Origin: Variovorax beijingensis
GTDB lineage: Bacteria > Pseudomonadota > Gammaproteobacteria > Burkholderiales > Burkholderiaceae_C
NCBI RefSeq assembly: GCF_007828835.1
Contig: NZ_VIVL01000013.1
Span: 62,001-126,000, forward strand
Length of the DNA: 64,000 bases
Direction: 5' to 3'
Shown: one piece after another, positions 17,386-25,256 of the stretch
How positions within the stretch are numbered: position 1 is the stretch's first letter
How the letters are laid out: every line of letters begins with the position of its first letter
Program-made: the position numbers and the translations under genes
Notes under the pieces: generated by a model
Database searches by the model: none
The model's input: only the letters and a program-made list of their open reading frames with translations
What the model was told of the DNA's origin: nothing

Positions 17386-18465
17386 TTACAGGGTCCGGGC
17401 CTTGCGCAAGGCTTCGGCGATGCCGGCTTCGAGTGCGTCCTGGCTGGCCTCGGTTGCAGCGTCGGGAACGATCGTGATCGTGATCTCTCCGCTCTTGGCG
17501 CGCACCAGCGTGCCGATCTTCTGCCCCGCGGACAGGACGTCGAGCTTTTCCGAACGTTCGAACCCGGGCTTGGCATCGAGCAGCCTCGCAACGACCATGG
17601 CCGGCGCGAGGCTGTGGCCCCGCAGCCTTTCCACGCGCTTCAGGACGCCGCGGCGGTCCTTTTCCATGGCGGCATTGATCTGCTCGGCATGGCGGAAGCT
17701 GATCTCCAGCGGACTGCGGAAGCACTCCACCACGGCCGTCGGCAGCTGCGCCACCATGAGCGCCTTGCGCACCCAGGTGTGGCTCACGCCGAGCGCTTCG
17801 GCCAATTGGCGCTGCGTCGGGAACAGCTGCTCTTCCAGCGCGCGCTGGTACATCAGGCCCTGCTCGTAGTTGGACAGGTCCGCGCGTTCGCGATTCTCCC
17901 GGTCCATGGCGGCAAAGAGCGCGGCGTCGCCCAGCTCGTCGACCCAGATGGACGCCAGCACTGGAATGCCGAGTTCCAGCGCGGCCCGATGCCGGCGGTG
18001 GCCGAAGACGATCTCGAACTGGTCGGGCTCGTCCTTGAGCGGCCGCACCAGGATCGGCTGGACGTTGCCGCCGGCATGCTCGATGTCGGCCTTCAGGCCC
18101 GCGAAGGCGCTGCTCGTGAACGAGGCATCGTGGCGGTTCGCCCAGCGGCTCGGATGGATGGTCTTGGGGTCCATCTTGCGCGTCGGCAGCGAACCTTCGT
18201 ACTGGCTGAGCTTTTCGCGCAGCGCCGCCATCTCGCCTTCGACCTGCTGGATCTGGCCGCGGAAAGCCATCATCTGGCCAGGGCCGGTGCGCGGCGCGAG
18301 CGAGCCGCCGACCGCCGGTGGAAACCTGGTTTCCACGGCGTTCGATGCGGACGGAGGCACCGCGGGAGCGGATGCCGGCGCCGGCGTGTCGACCGGATCC
18401 CTTGCCGCCTCGGGAAGCATCAGGCCGGCGGTCAACGCCTCCAGCCGCTTGCGGGTGCTAGCCAT
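17386..18465 (-). CDS. parB: ParB partition protein
   Basis: 359 residues. The order is a variable N-terminus, a coiled-coil-like segment (MMAFRGQIQQVEGEMAALREKL), the ParB/Srx NTP-binding domain with GHRRHRAAL at about 155-163 (the CTP-binding motif region), then a helix-turn-helix (TQRQLAEALGVSHTWVRKAL) and a C-terminal dimerisation part. The ATG at 18465 has AAGGAG 8 nt upstream; a GTG nine bases earlier is too close to it. One candidate parS lies inside the gene at residues 44-49 (VETRFP). It loads on parS and works with the upstream ParA to segregate the replicon. Confidence 0.93.
   Translation of the reverse strand: MASTRKRLEALTAGLMLPEAARDPVDTPAPASAPAVPPSASNAVETRFPPAVGGSLAPRTGPGQMMAFRGQIQQVEGEMAALREKLSQYEGSLPTRKMDPKTIHPSRWANRHDASFTSSAFAGLKADIEHAGGNVQPILVRPLKDEPDQFEIVFGHRRHRAALELGIPVLASIWVDELGDAALFAAMDRENRERADLSNYEQGLMYQRALEEQLFPTQRQLAEALGVSHTWVRKALMVAQLPTAVVECFRSPLEISFRHAEQINAAMEKDRRGVLKRVERLRGHSLAPAMVVARLLDAKPGFERSEKLDVLSAGQKIGTLVRAKSGEITITIVPDAATEASQDALEAGIAEALRKARTL
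18318..18336. repeat. Candidate parS site 1 (inside parB)
   Basis: GTGGAAACCTGGTTTCCAC: perfect 9-bp arms around one T. It lies within the parB coding sequence, where it encodes VETRFP. One of four copies between 18.3 and 19.9 kb. Confidence 0.7.
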
Positions 18466-18597
18466 GATGGACACTCCTTGGCGCGGCCTGCGCCGCGCTC
18501 GATGCCGAGAAACGGGGCCGTCTGCCGATGCGGCCTCTGGCCTTCGGCACGCACCGCGGCATGGCCGCGCCGCATCGGGCCTGCGGAATCCGCAGCG

Positions 18598-18616
18598 GTG
18601 GAAACCAGGTTTCCAC
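18598..18616. repeat. Candidate parS site 2 (parA-parB spacer)
   Basis: GTGGAAACCAGGTTTCCAC, the same palindrome with A in the centre, in the 250-bp non-coding gap between parA and parB. Confidence 0.75.
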
Positions 18617-18665
18617 GGCTTGCGTCATGCCGCATAGATCGGGCACAGACCGAGCGAGCCGCCCG

Positions 18666-18684
18666 GTGGAAACCTGGTTTCCAC
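18666..18684. repeat. Candidate parS site 3 (parA-parB spacer)
   Basis: GTGGAAACCTGGTTTCCAC, identical to site 1. It starts 68 bp after the start of site 2 and 34 bp before the parA stop codon. Confidence 0.75.
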
Positions 18685-18717
18685 CCCAAGAGGCTCCGGA
18701 AAGCATGGCCGGCATTC

Positions 18718-19953
18718 TCATTGCTGCGCCCTCCCCTGTGCGGTCCATGCGCCGATCACCGACTGCTCGACGAGCTCGACGAACGAATCGTAGGCGTCCA
18801 CCGCGCGCTTGTAGGTCTTGGCGGCGCCTTCGTATTTCTGCACATCGTAGACCGTGGCGAACTCGGCCGCCTTGTTGCTGGTCACGCTGGTCTTCGGGAT
18901 CTCGACCGGGAGCGTGTACTCGCCATAGGTGGCCTGGATCCACTGGCGCACCGCGGGCATGGCCGGGTCGGCCGCGTCCACGCGGCTCAGCAGCACGTGC
19001 AGGAAGTCGAAAGCCTTGCCCTCGCGGTCCTTGCTCTGGCCGTCCAGGTTGCCGCCCAGGTCGGCGAGCAGCGACCAGAACTGCGCCGACGAGGCAAAGT
19101 CCAGGCCCGAGGGCGGCACCGGAACGACGATGCCGTTGGCCGCCCACAGCGCATTGATCGTGACGTACGAAAGGGAAGGGGGCGTGTCGATCACGATCAC
19201 GTCGTACAGGTCGCGTACCGACTCCAGGCCTTCGTTCAGCACATCCCAGAACTTGGCGCCGGGCTGCTGCATCTGGCGCGCGGGGAGGGCGAATTCGGCC
19301 GAGAACAGGAAGGGCGCGGCGGCGACCAGATCGATGCCGTCCCAATAGGTGGAGCGGATGGCATAGCGGATGTCGTTCTCGGACCCGTCGCACAGCGGCC
19401 CGATCGTCATGTCCTCGGTGACCTCGGCTTCGGGCAGCAGGCCGTGCAGCGTGGTGAGCGAGCCCTGGGGATCGGTGTCGATCGCGAGCACGCGGTGGCC
19501 CCGCAGGCTGAGTCCCTGCGCCAGCACCATGGCGGTGGTGGTCTTGGCCACGCCGCCCTTGAAATTGCCCACGGCGATCGTGATGGCCTTGCGCCCGGCC
19601 GGCCGCATCTTTTCCGCGCGGTAGGTCCGGGTCCAGCGGCGCAGCTCGTCCAGCTCGAAGGTGCGCTTGCCGCCCGAGGGTGTCAGCCGGCCGGCCGGCA
19701 GATCCTCCTTGGTGATGCGGTAGGCCACATGCGCCTTGTCGACGCCGCACAGCGCGGCCAACTGGGCAGTGGAGTAGGTGGGCGGAATCTTGCGGGCTTC
19801 CGGTGCCAGCAGCATGCCCCGGATCTGCTCCACCATCGACCCGGCCCGGGTCGCCAGCGCCGCGATCTTCTGCATGTTGATGGTTTGGCGGGGAGGCACC
19901 TGGACGTCGCTGGAAACCAGGTTTCCAACGATCGAGGGGACGGGAACGGACAT
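18718..19953 (-). CDS. parA: ParA partition ATPase (type Ia)
   Basis: 411 residues. An N-terminal helix-turn-helix of MerR-like type (residues 59-90, TYSTAQLAALCGVDKAHVAYRI) marks the large, self-repressing ParA class. The ATPase follows, with the deviant Walker A KGGVAKTT at 132-139 and Walker A' DVIVIDTPPSLSY. It drives replicon segregation with ParB. The ATG at 19953 follows a clear promoter (19985-20012). Codons 9-15 contain the fourth candidate parS. An ATG 26 codons later is an alternative start that would put that site in the leader. Confidence 0.93.
   Translation of the reverse strand: MSVPVPSIVGNLVSSDVQVPPRQTINMQKIAALATRAGSMVEQIRGMLLAPEARKIPPTYSTAQLAALCGVDKAHVAYRITKEDLPAGRLTPSGGKRTFELDELRRWTRTYRAEKMRPAGRKAITIAVGNFKGGVAKTTTAMVLAQGLSLRGHRVLAIDTDPQGSLTTLHGLLPEAEVTEDMTIGPLCDGSENDIRYAIRSTYWDGIDLVAAAPFLFSAEFALPARQMQQPGAKFWDVLNEGLESVRDLYDVIVIDTPPSLSYVTINALWAANGIVVPVPPSGLDFASSAQFWSLLADLGGNLDGQSKDREGKAFDFLHVLLSRVDAADPAMPAVRQWIQATYGEYTLPVEIPKTSVTSNKAAEFATVYDVQKYEGAAKTYKRAVDAYDSFVELVEQSVIGAWTAQGRAQQ
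19911..19927. repeat. Candidate parS site 4 (5' end of parA)
   Basis: TGGAAACCAGGTTTCCA, the 17-bp core of the palindrome without its outer G-C pair. It lies inside the annotated start of parA, 26 bp from the start codon. Confidence 0.65.
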
Positions 19954-19966
19954 TTTGTTTGACCTT

Positions 19967-20006
19967 ATTCGACAGAATACGGCAATTCTATGAGAATCTG
20001 TCGAAT
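19967..20006. promoter_or_regulatory. Inverted repeat over the parA promoter (ParA operator candidate)
   Basis: Perfect 10-bp arms ATTCGACAGA (19967-19976) and TCTGTCGAAT (19997-20006), 20 bp apart. The right arm falls between the -35 and -10 elements of the parA promoter. Arm centres are 30 bp apart, three helix turns. ParA proteins with an N-terminal HTH commonly repress their own operon at such sites. Confidence 0.65.
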
Positions 20007-20012
20007 GAACAA
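19985..20012 (-). promoter_or_regulatory. parAB promoter
   Basis: Reading leftward: TTGTTC (20012-20007), 16-bp spacer, TAGAAT (19990-19985). The -10 differs from consensus by one base. Transcription would begin about 25 bp before the parA ATG. Confidence 0.6.
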
Positions 20013-20196
20013 GTTTCGCGGAGAAGTCGACTGCAGCACCGCGAAGTATTGTGAGGAAGATTGGGGACCCGGACCCCAGCCCCTCGCAAGCCAGCCGCCG
20101 CAGGACCCCGAAACCGGGGGCAGGGCGCCTCGCACGGGTCTTTTACGCCGTCGGCTGCCGCCTGGGGCCCCAAACAGGGGCGCTGCCCGTGGCCGG
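20013..20196. other. GC-rich spacer between the parA promoter and the iterons
   Basis: No gene. It contains G/C runs with short self-complementary stretches such as GGGGACCCGGACCCC and CTGGGGCCCC. It flanks the origin, but I see no repeated motif within it. Confidence 0.4.
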
Positions 20197-20312
20197 AACC
20201 CATATCCACTCACATTGGAACCCATCCGGCCTCACAACAGTGGCGCTTGTCTCCCAACAAGGCTCACGCCAAATCCCATCCGTTCTCACATTCAATCCCA
20301 ACCGATCTCACA
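20197..20312 (+). repeat. Iteron array (replication origin)
   Basis: Five direct repeats of the form AATCCCAwCCGnTCTCACA, ending at 20214, 20236, 20268, 20290 and 20312, so spacings are 22, 32, 22 and 22 bp. The two closest to rep (20272-20290 and 20294-20312) are the best matches; the third (20250-20268) and first (20197-20214) are degenerate. A 22-bp period is two helix turns, as in iteron plasmids whose Rep protein binds one face. An AT-richer stretch follows up to rep, with a weak DnaA-box-like TTATCTGCA at 20380-20388. Confidence 0.8.
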
Positions 20313-20417
20313 TGAGAGGGCCTAAGTGATTGTCACGATGGAGGAAAGCGGAATCCCAATTCTTCAATTCCCCAAGTGTTTATCTGCAAACATACCAAGG
20401 CACCATCGCCGGTGTAA

Positions 20418-20437
20418 TGTGAATTGACGAAATCACA
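20418..20437. promoter_or_regulatory. Inverted partial iteron, probable rep operator
   Basis: TGTGAATTGACGAAATCACA: arms TGTGAATT and AAATCACA with one mismatch. TCACA is the last part of the iteron. Rep_3-type initiators classically bind iterons as monomers and an inverted partial iteron in their promoter as dimers. It is 45 bp upstream of the rep ATG. Confidence 0.6.
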
Positions 20438-20481
20438 ATGCAAAGGCATGATGTGAAACCATCTGATTGCCGCAGCGGACC

Positions 20482-21849
20482 ATGGTCGAAGAAGACAATT
20501 CACAATCCCGGTCTCCGCCGCGGCAACCGCCCACGGCGGAGGAACAGAGCGTTGCCAAGGCCAACGAAGCCATCGCCATCCGCCCCAAGCGCGGCCGGCT
20601 CACGCTGCTGTCGCGGCGCATCTACAACGCGCTGCTCTACCACTCGCAGCGCCAGGGCGTGGACGAGCCGGTCTACCGGCTGACCTTGAGCGAGCTGATC
20701 GGCGACGCCCGCTTCAACTCCAACAACACCGAGCTGCTCAAATCGCACCTGCGCGACATGCAGGCCACGACCATCGAATGGTCGACCAGCAGCAGTTCCC
20801 TGAAGCGCTGGGTGTCTTCCCAGCTGCTGGGCACGGTCACGATCGAGGAGCAGGGCAGGGGGCGCCCCTGCATGGTGACCTGGCGCTATCCGGACGAGAT
20901 CAAGGAGCGTCTGGTCAAGCCGCACCAGTACACGCGCGTGCTGCTGGAAATGAGCAGCCAGATGCGCAGCTATTCCGCCGCGGTGCTGTACGAGATCGGC
21001 GCGCGCTACCTGACCTCGCCGGGGCGGCTGTCGATGCGCGAGGACGTGGTCTGGTGGGCCGCGGTGCTGACGGGTCGCAGCGACATCAAGGAGGTCGACT
21101 ACCGCTTCCTCAAGCGCGACGTCATCAGCAAGGCGCTGGCCGAGATCGACGCGCTGTGCGAGGACTTCGGGCTCGAGCTGATCGAGCACAAGCGCGGCCG
21201 CAAGATCGAGGAGATCCAGTTCCGGGTCGTTCCCAAGGTCCAGCAGCGCCTGGGCGACATCAGCGCGTCCAACCGCAACGTCTTCGACCTGGCGCTGGTC
21301 GGGCGCCTGATCGCGCTGGGTTTGAAACAGGACGAGGCGCAGGATCTCTACGCCACCACCGACGAAGGGCAGATCCGCGCCACGCTCGACCATGTGGACC
21401 AGCGGCTGCGCAATGCTGCGATGCCGGAGCTCAAGTCGCCGGCCGCGTATTTCAAGGATGCGCTGAAGAAGGGCTACGCGGGCGTGACTGCGATGGAGCC
21501 GGCGCCCAGCAGCGGCCCGGCGCTGGCACCACCCGTGGCGGTGCTGTCGGAGGCCGACCGGCTGCGGCGCATCCGCGAGCTCTGGGAGAACGACCGCATG
21601 GGGCAGGCGCGCGCCGTATTCGCCGAGATGCCGCAGCCCATGCAGGCCGAGGTGCGCATGCGCTTCGAGGCCGAACGGCTCGATCAGGTGGCGGCCCCCA
21701 TCGCGCGCGCCTGGCGGCGCGACGGCCCCGCCAGCCGCGTGGCCGCGACCACCTTCTTCCGCTGGCTGGCCGAGGACACCTGGCCCGAAGAGCCCTCCGA
21801 TCGCGTGCTGCTGGATTTCGCGCTTCAGCGCGGCGTGGCCGGGCTCTGA
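20482..21849 (+). CDS. rep: Replication initiator protein (Rep_3/RepB-like winged-helix family)
   Basis: 455 residues. Two winged-helix regions are suggested: residues about 30-180 (LTLLSRRIYNALLYHSQR, LTLSELIGDARFNSNN, YTRVLLEMSSQMRSYSAAVLYEIGARYL) and about 200-260. A C-terminal helical part follows (DRLRRIRELWENDRMGQARAVF). The pattern fits initiators of iteron-type megaplasmids and chromids. The ATG at 20482 is preferred over a TTG five codons upstream, though neither has a strong ribosome site. The iterons and operator directly upstream support the call. It is divergent from parAB. Confidence 0.85.
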   Translation: MVEEDNSQSRSPPRQPPTAEEQSVAKANEAIAIRPKRGRLTLLSRRIYNALLYHSQRQGVDEPVYRLTLSELIGDARFNSNNTELLKSHLRDMQATTIEWSTSSSSLKRWVSSQLLGTVTIEEQGRGRPCMVTWRYPDEIKERLVKPHQYTRVLLEMSSQMRSYSAAVLYEIGARYLTSPGRLSMREDVVWWAAVLTGRSDIKEVDYRFLKRDVISKALAEIDALCEDFGLELIEHKRGRKIEEIQFRVVPKVQQRLGDISASNRNVFDLALVGRLIALGLKQDEAQDLYATTDEGQIRATLDHVDQRLRNAAMPELKSPAAYFKDALKKGYAGVTAMEPAPSSGPALAPPVAVLSEADRLRRIRELWENDRMGQARAVFAEMPQPMQAEVRMRFEAERLDQVAAPIARAWRRDGPASRVAATTFFRWLAEDTWPEEPSDRVLLDFALQRGVAGL

Positions 21850-21863
21850 CGATGTTGATTATG

Positions 21864-21891
21864 TGAGCCCACACTCATCATCTGAGGCTCA
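21864..21891. terminator. Possible hairpin between convergent rep and marR
   Basis: TGAGCC and GGCTCA, 16 bp apart, in the 56-bp convergent gap. Weak stem, no U-tract on either side. Confidence 0.25.
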
Positions 21892-21905
21892 TCACCGCGA
21901 GTGTC

Positions 21906-22340
21906 TCAGCCGGCCTCGCATTCGTCGATGAAGGTCTCCAGCAGCTTCTTGAGCTGGCTGGTCTTGCGCGGGCCCAGCGCTTCCTCGATCACGTGGTGGT
22001 GCGCGTCCACGCTCTTCTTGAGCCGTGACACGGTTTCCAGCCCGAGGTCGGTGATGTAGACCAGCACGCGCCGGCTGTCGGCCGCGTCGGCGGCGCGCTG
22101 CACCAGGCCGCGGCTCACGAGCTTGTCGATGTTCTTGGTGAGCGCCGGGTGGTTGAGCAGCACCAGTTCGGCCAGCTCGCCCATGGCGCGGCCCTGCTCG
22201 TCGCCCAGCACCTGGAGGATGCGCCAATGCTCCTCGGTGACCTCTTCCGCCGCGATCGACTGGGCCAGTCCGATGCGCATGCGCCGGTTGGCGGAGGCCA
22301 GCAGATACGCCAGGTATTGCGAAATGTCTTGCTCGGGCAT
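21906..22340 (-). CDS. MarR-family transcriptional regulator
   Basis: 144 residues. Winged-helix core: EEHWRILQVLGDEQGRAMGELAELVLLNHPALTKNIDKLVSRGLVQRAADAADSR, with the DSRR wing that marks MarR proteins. The ATG at 22338-22340 starts the homology; longer frames read through the divergent promoter. It faces the amide cluster across about 140 bp and likely represses it, responding to an amide, acid or aromatic ligand. The gap holds a small palindrome TTTCC-CA-GGAAA at 22399-22410 that could be its site. Confidence 0.88.
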   Translation of the reverse strand: MPEQDISQYLAYLLASANRRMRIGLAQSIAAEEVTEEHWRILQVLGDEQGRAMGELAELVLLNHPALTKNIDKLVSRGLVQRAADAADSRRVLVYITDLGLETVSRLKKSVDAHHHVIEEALGPRKTSQLKKLLETFIDECEAG

Positions 22341-22398
22341 GGGGCGAGGCAACGGTCTTTGTCGCGTGGTTGGAAGCCGCCAGTTTAGCAACGATCCT

Positions 22399-22410
22399 TT
22401 TCCCAGGAAA
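22399..22410. promoter_or_regulatory. Possible MarR operator
   Basis: TTTCCCAGGAAA, perfect 5-bp arms, midway in the divergent gap between marR and the amide-cluster genes. Short, so only suggestive. Confidence 0.3.
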
Positions 22411-22479
22411 GTATTGGCGCGATTTTTGCGATAGCGTCTGCCCCTGTTGCCGTCTTGGTGCGTTGCCCGGGAGCTCCCG

Positions 22480-23653
22480 ATGTTTTCTTCCCCTGGATCG
22501 GTCATGCCTCGCCCGCTCGCCTTCGCGCCATCCGCACGGGCCGAGCGGCCCGCGCTCGCGCGCCAGGAACTGCAGATCGCGCTGTGCGTGCCGCTGGGCG
22601 GCACGGCCGGCATCTGGGGGCCGTCCGCACTATCGTCGGCCAAGCTGGCCGTCGGGGAGCTCAACCGCGAGGCGGGCATTGGCGGGCGCGGCTGCCGGCT
22701 CCTGACCGTCAACGCCGCGGACGATGCGCCCGACATCGAGGCCACGCTGATCGAGTTGGTGCAGGCGGGCGACATCGACGCCATCATCGGCATGCACACC
22801 AGCGCCGTGCGCCAGCGCATCCTGAGGGCCGTCGGCGGGCAGATCCCGTTCGTCTACACCCCGCTCTACGAAGGCGGGGAGTCGACGCCGGGCGTCTTCG
22901 CCATCGGCGAGACGACGGCGCGCCAGCTCGGGCCCGCGATCCGCTGGCTCGGCGCGCGCAAGCGTCCGCGGCGCTGGTTCGCCATCGGCAACGACTACGT
23001 GTGGCCGCACGTGTCGCACCGCATGGCGCGCGGCTACATCGCCGAGGCCGGCGGCGAGCTGGTCGGCGAGATGTACGTGCCCTTCGGCACCACCGACTTT
23101 TCCGAGGCGCTCGACGCGCTGCGCCGGGGCAGGGCGGACGCGGTCGTGCTGTCGCTGGTCGGGCAGGACGCGATCGAGTTCAACCGCGCCTTCGGCGCCG
23201 CCGGCTTGTCGCGCGCGATGTTCAGGCTGTCCTGCGCCATCGGCGAGAACGAGCTGCTGGGCATCGGCGCCGACAACGCGGAGGACCTCTACGTCGCTTG
23301 CGGCTACTTCGCCACGCTCGACACCGAAGCCAACCTGGCCTTCAAGGAGCGCTACCGCTCGCACTTCGGCGAGCGCGCGCCCACGCTCAACACCTTCGGC
23401 CAGTCGACCTACGAGGGCATGCACTTCCTCGCAGCGCTGCTCGAGCGCCGGCGGCACCCGCCGGCCGGCCACCAGGGGCTCGACGCTTCGCCGCTGCGCT
23501 ACCGCAGCGCGCGCGACGCGGCCTATGGCGCCGACGGCATCACCCACACCCCCATCTACCTGGCCCGCGCCGAGGGCAACGGAATCGCTCCGTGTCGCGC
23601 CCATGCCCGATGGGCTGCGGACGCATCCTTCCACACGAAACACGGAGTCGTTC
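22480..23653 (+). CDS. Amide-sensing or amide-binding protein (AmiC/FmdD-like periplasmic-binding fold), 3' end unclear
   Basis: About 370 residues of Peripla_BP_5/6 type: LQIALCVPLGGTAGIWGPSA, then VNAADDAPDIEATL, a central GTTDFSEALDALRRG and TLNTFGQSTYEGMHFLAALLERR. There is no clear signal peptide, so it may be a cytoplasmic sensor like AmiC rather than a transporter receptor. The ATG at 22480 has GGGAG 6 nt upstream. The family homology ends about IYLARAEG (near 23578), but the frame stays open through the amidase gene to 24897 and no stop occurs in any forward frame before 23654. I set the end at the amidase start; a small indel or lost stop is likely. Confidence 0.65.
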
Positions 23654-25171
23654 ATGGCCATCAAGCGCCCCACCCTGGACCAGCTGCAAGATGTCGCGCT
23701 GAGTCTGGGCATCCATCTGTCCGAAGCGCAGGCGAGCAGCTACAACGCGCTGCTGCAGGCCAACTTCGATGCCTACGACGCGGTCGACGCGATGCCCGAC
23801 TACCTGCCCGTGGTGAGCTACGCGCGCACGCCCGGCTACCGCCCGCTGGGCGAGGAGAACAAGTACGGCGCCTGGTACGTCAAGACCACGATCAAGGGCA
23901 AGCCCGAGGGCAAGCTCGCCGGAAAGACCGTGGTGCTCAAGGACAACGTCTGCCTTGCCGGCGTGCCGATGATGAACGGCGCCTCCACGCTCGAAGGCTA
24001 TGTGCCGAACGTGGACGCCACGGTCGTCACGCGGCTGCTCGATGCCGGCGCCACGGTGGTGGGCAAGTCGGTCTGCGAGTACTTCTGCTTCTCGGGCGGC
24101 TCGCACACCAGCGCCTCGGGGCCGGTGCACAACCCGCACCGCATGGGCTATTCGGCCGGCGGCTCCTCGTCGGGCAGCGCGGCGCTGGTGGCGGCCGGCG
24201 AGGTGGACCTGGCCATCGGCGGCGACCAGGGCGGCTCCATCCGCATGCCGGCGTCCTACTGCGGCATCTACGGCATGAAGGCCACGCACGGCCTGGTGCC
24301 CTACACCGGCGTGATGCCGATCGAACTCACCATCGACCACACCGGTCCGATGACGGCCAACGTGACCGACAACGCGCTGATGCTCGAGGTGCTGGCCGGC
24401 CCCGACGGACTCGATCCGCGCCAGCATGCGGGCCAGACCGCCAAGCCCTACAGCGAGCTCATGAAGGAGGGCGTTCGCGGCCTGCGCATCGGCATCGTCA
24501 AGGAGGGCTTCGGCTGGCCCCAGTCGGATGCCGCCGTCGGCGCCAAGGTGCGCAAGGCGGCCGACGTATTCACGAAACTGGGCGCCATCGTCAGCGAGGT
24601 GTCGGTACCGATGCACGCGGTCGGCCCGGCGATCTGGCTGCCGATCGCGGCCGAGGGCGCGACCCAGCAGATGATGAAGGACAACGGCCACGGCTTCAAC
24701 TGGAAGGGCCTCTACGTCACGAGCATGGTCGACTTCCATGCCGGCTGGAAGCAGCGCGCCGACGAGCTTTCGGAAACGCTCAAGCTCACGATGGTGCTGG
24801 GCGAGTACTTCATCAAGCACTACCGCGGCCACTACTACGCCAAGGCGCAGAACCTCGCGCGCCAGCTGACCGCGGCCTACGACAGCACGCTGGCTGACTT
24901 CGACCTGCTGCTGATGCCCACGCTGCCGATCACGGCCACGCCGCTGCCGCCGCCCGGCGCGAGCATCGAGGAAGTGGTCACGCGCGCCTTCGAGGTGCTG
25001 CCCAACACCTGTCCCTTCGACGTCACGGGCCATCCGTCGATGAGCGTGCCCTGCGGGCTCGTCGACGGCCTGCCGGTCGGGATGATGCTCACCGGCCGCC
25101 ACTGCGACGAGGCCACCATCTACCGCGCCGCCTATGCCTTCGAGCAGGCCGGCGACTGGAAGGCCATCTGA
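23654..25171 (+). CDS. Amidase-signature enzyme (nitrile/amide-pathway type)
   Basis: 505 residues. Ser-cisSer-Lys triad visible: Lys in VVLKDNVCLAG, cis-Ser and nucleophile Ser in GYSAGGSSSGSAAL and GGDQGGSIRMPASYCG. The N-terminal helical extension of about 90 residues and GYRPLGEENKYGAWY resemble the enantioselective amidases that accompany nitrile hydratases, which convert amides to acids plus ammonia. The start has GGAG 7 nt upstream. It precedes the amide transporter, so it likely hydrolyses the imported compound. The second amidase at 29883 belongs to a different subgroup. Confidence 0.93.
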   Translation: MAIKRPTLDQLQDVALSLGIHLSEAQASSYNALLQANFDAYDAVDAMPDYLPVVSYARTPGYRPLGEENKYGAWYVKTTIKGKPEGKLAGKTVVLKDNVCLAGVPMMNGASTLEGYVPNVDATVVTRLLDAGATVVGKSVCEYFCFSGGSHTSASGPVHNPHRMGYSAGGSSSGSAALVAAGEVDLAIGGDQGGSIRMPASYCGIYGMKATHGLVPYTGVMPIELTIDHTGPMTANVTDNALMLEVLAGPDGLDPRQHAGQTAKPYSELMKEGVRGLRIGIVKEGFGWPQSDAAVGAKVRKAADVFTKLGAIVSEVSVPMHAVGPAIWLPIAAEGATQQMMKDNGHGFNWKGLYVTSMVDFHAGWKQRADELSETLKLTMVLGEYFIKHYRGHYYAKAQNLARQLTAAYDSTLADFDLLLMPTLPITATPLPPPGASIEEVVTRAFEVLPNTCPFDVTGHPSMSVPCGLVDGLPVGMMLTGRHCDEATIYRAAYAFEQAGDWKAI

Positions 25172-25256
25172 GGCTTTCGCCCGTTCTCTTTCCGTTCCTG
25201 CCTTTCCGATAAACACAGCGGCGGCTGCGTCTGCCGAACATCGAGGAGTTAGTTCC

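Noticed and set aside
16841..17725. A leftward 294-codon frame overlapping the end of parB
   Set aside because: Out of frame with parB over the shared part and low-complexity elsewhere.
20380..20388. TTATCTGCA as a DnaA box
   Set aside because: Two mismatches from TTATCCACA and alone; no cluster of boxes found near rep.
22447..24897. A single 816-codon fusion of the AmiC-like protein with the amidase region
   Set aside because: After about residue 370 the translation loses all resemblance to proteins, while the amidase is fully conserved in another frame with its own ribosome site.
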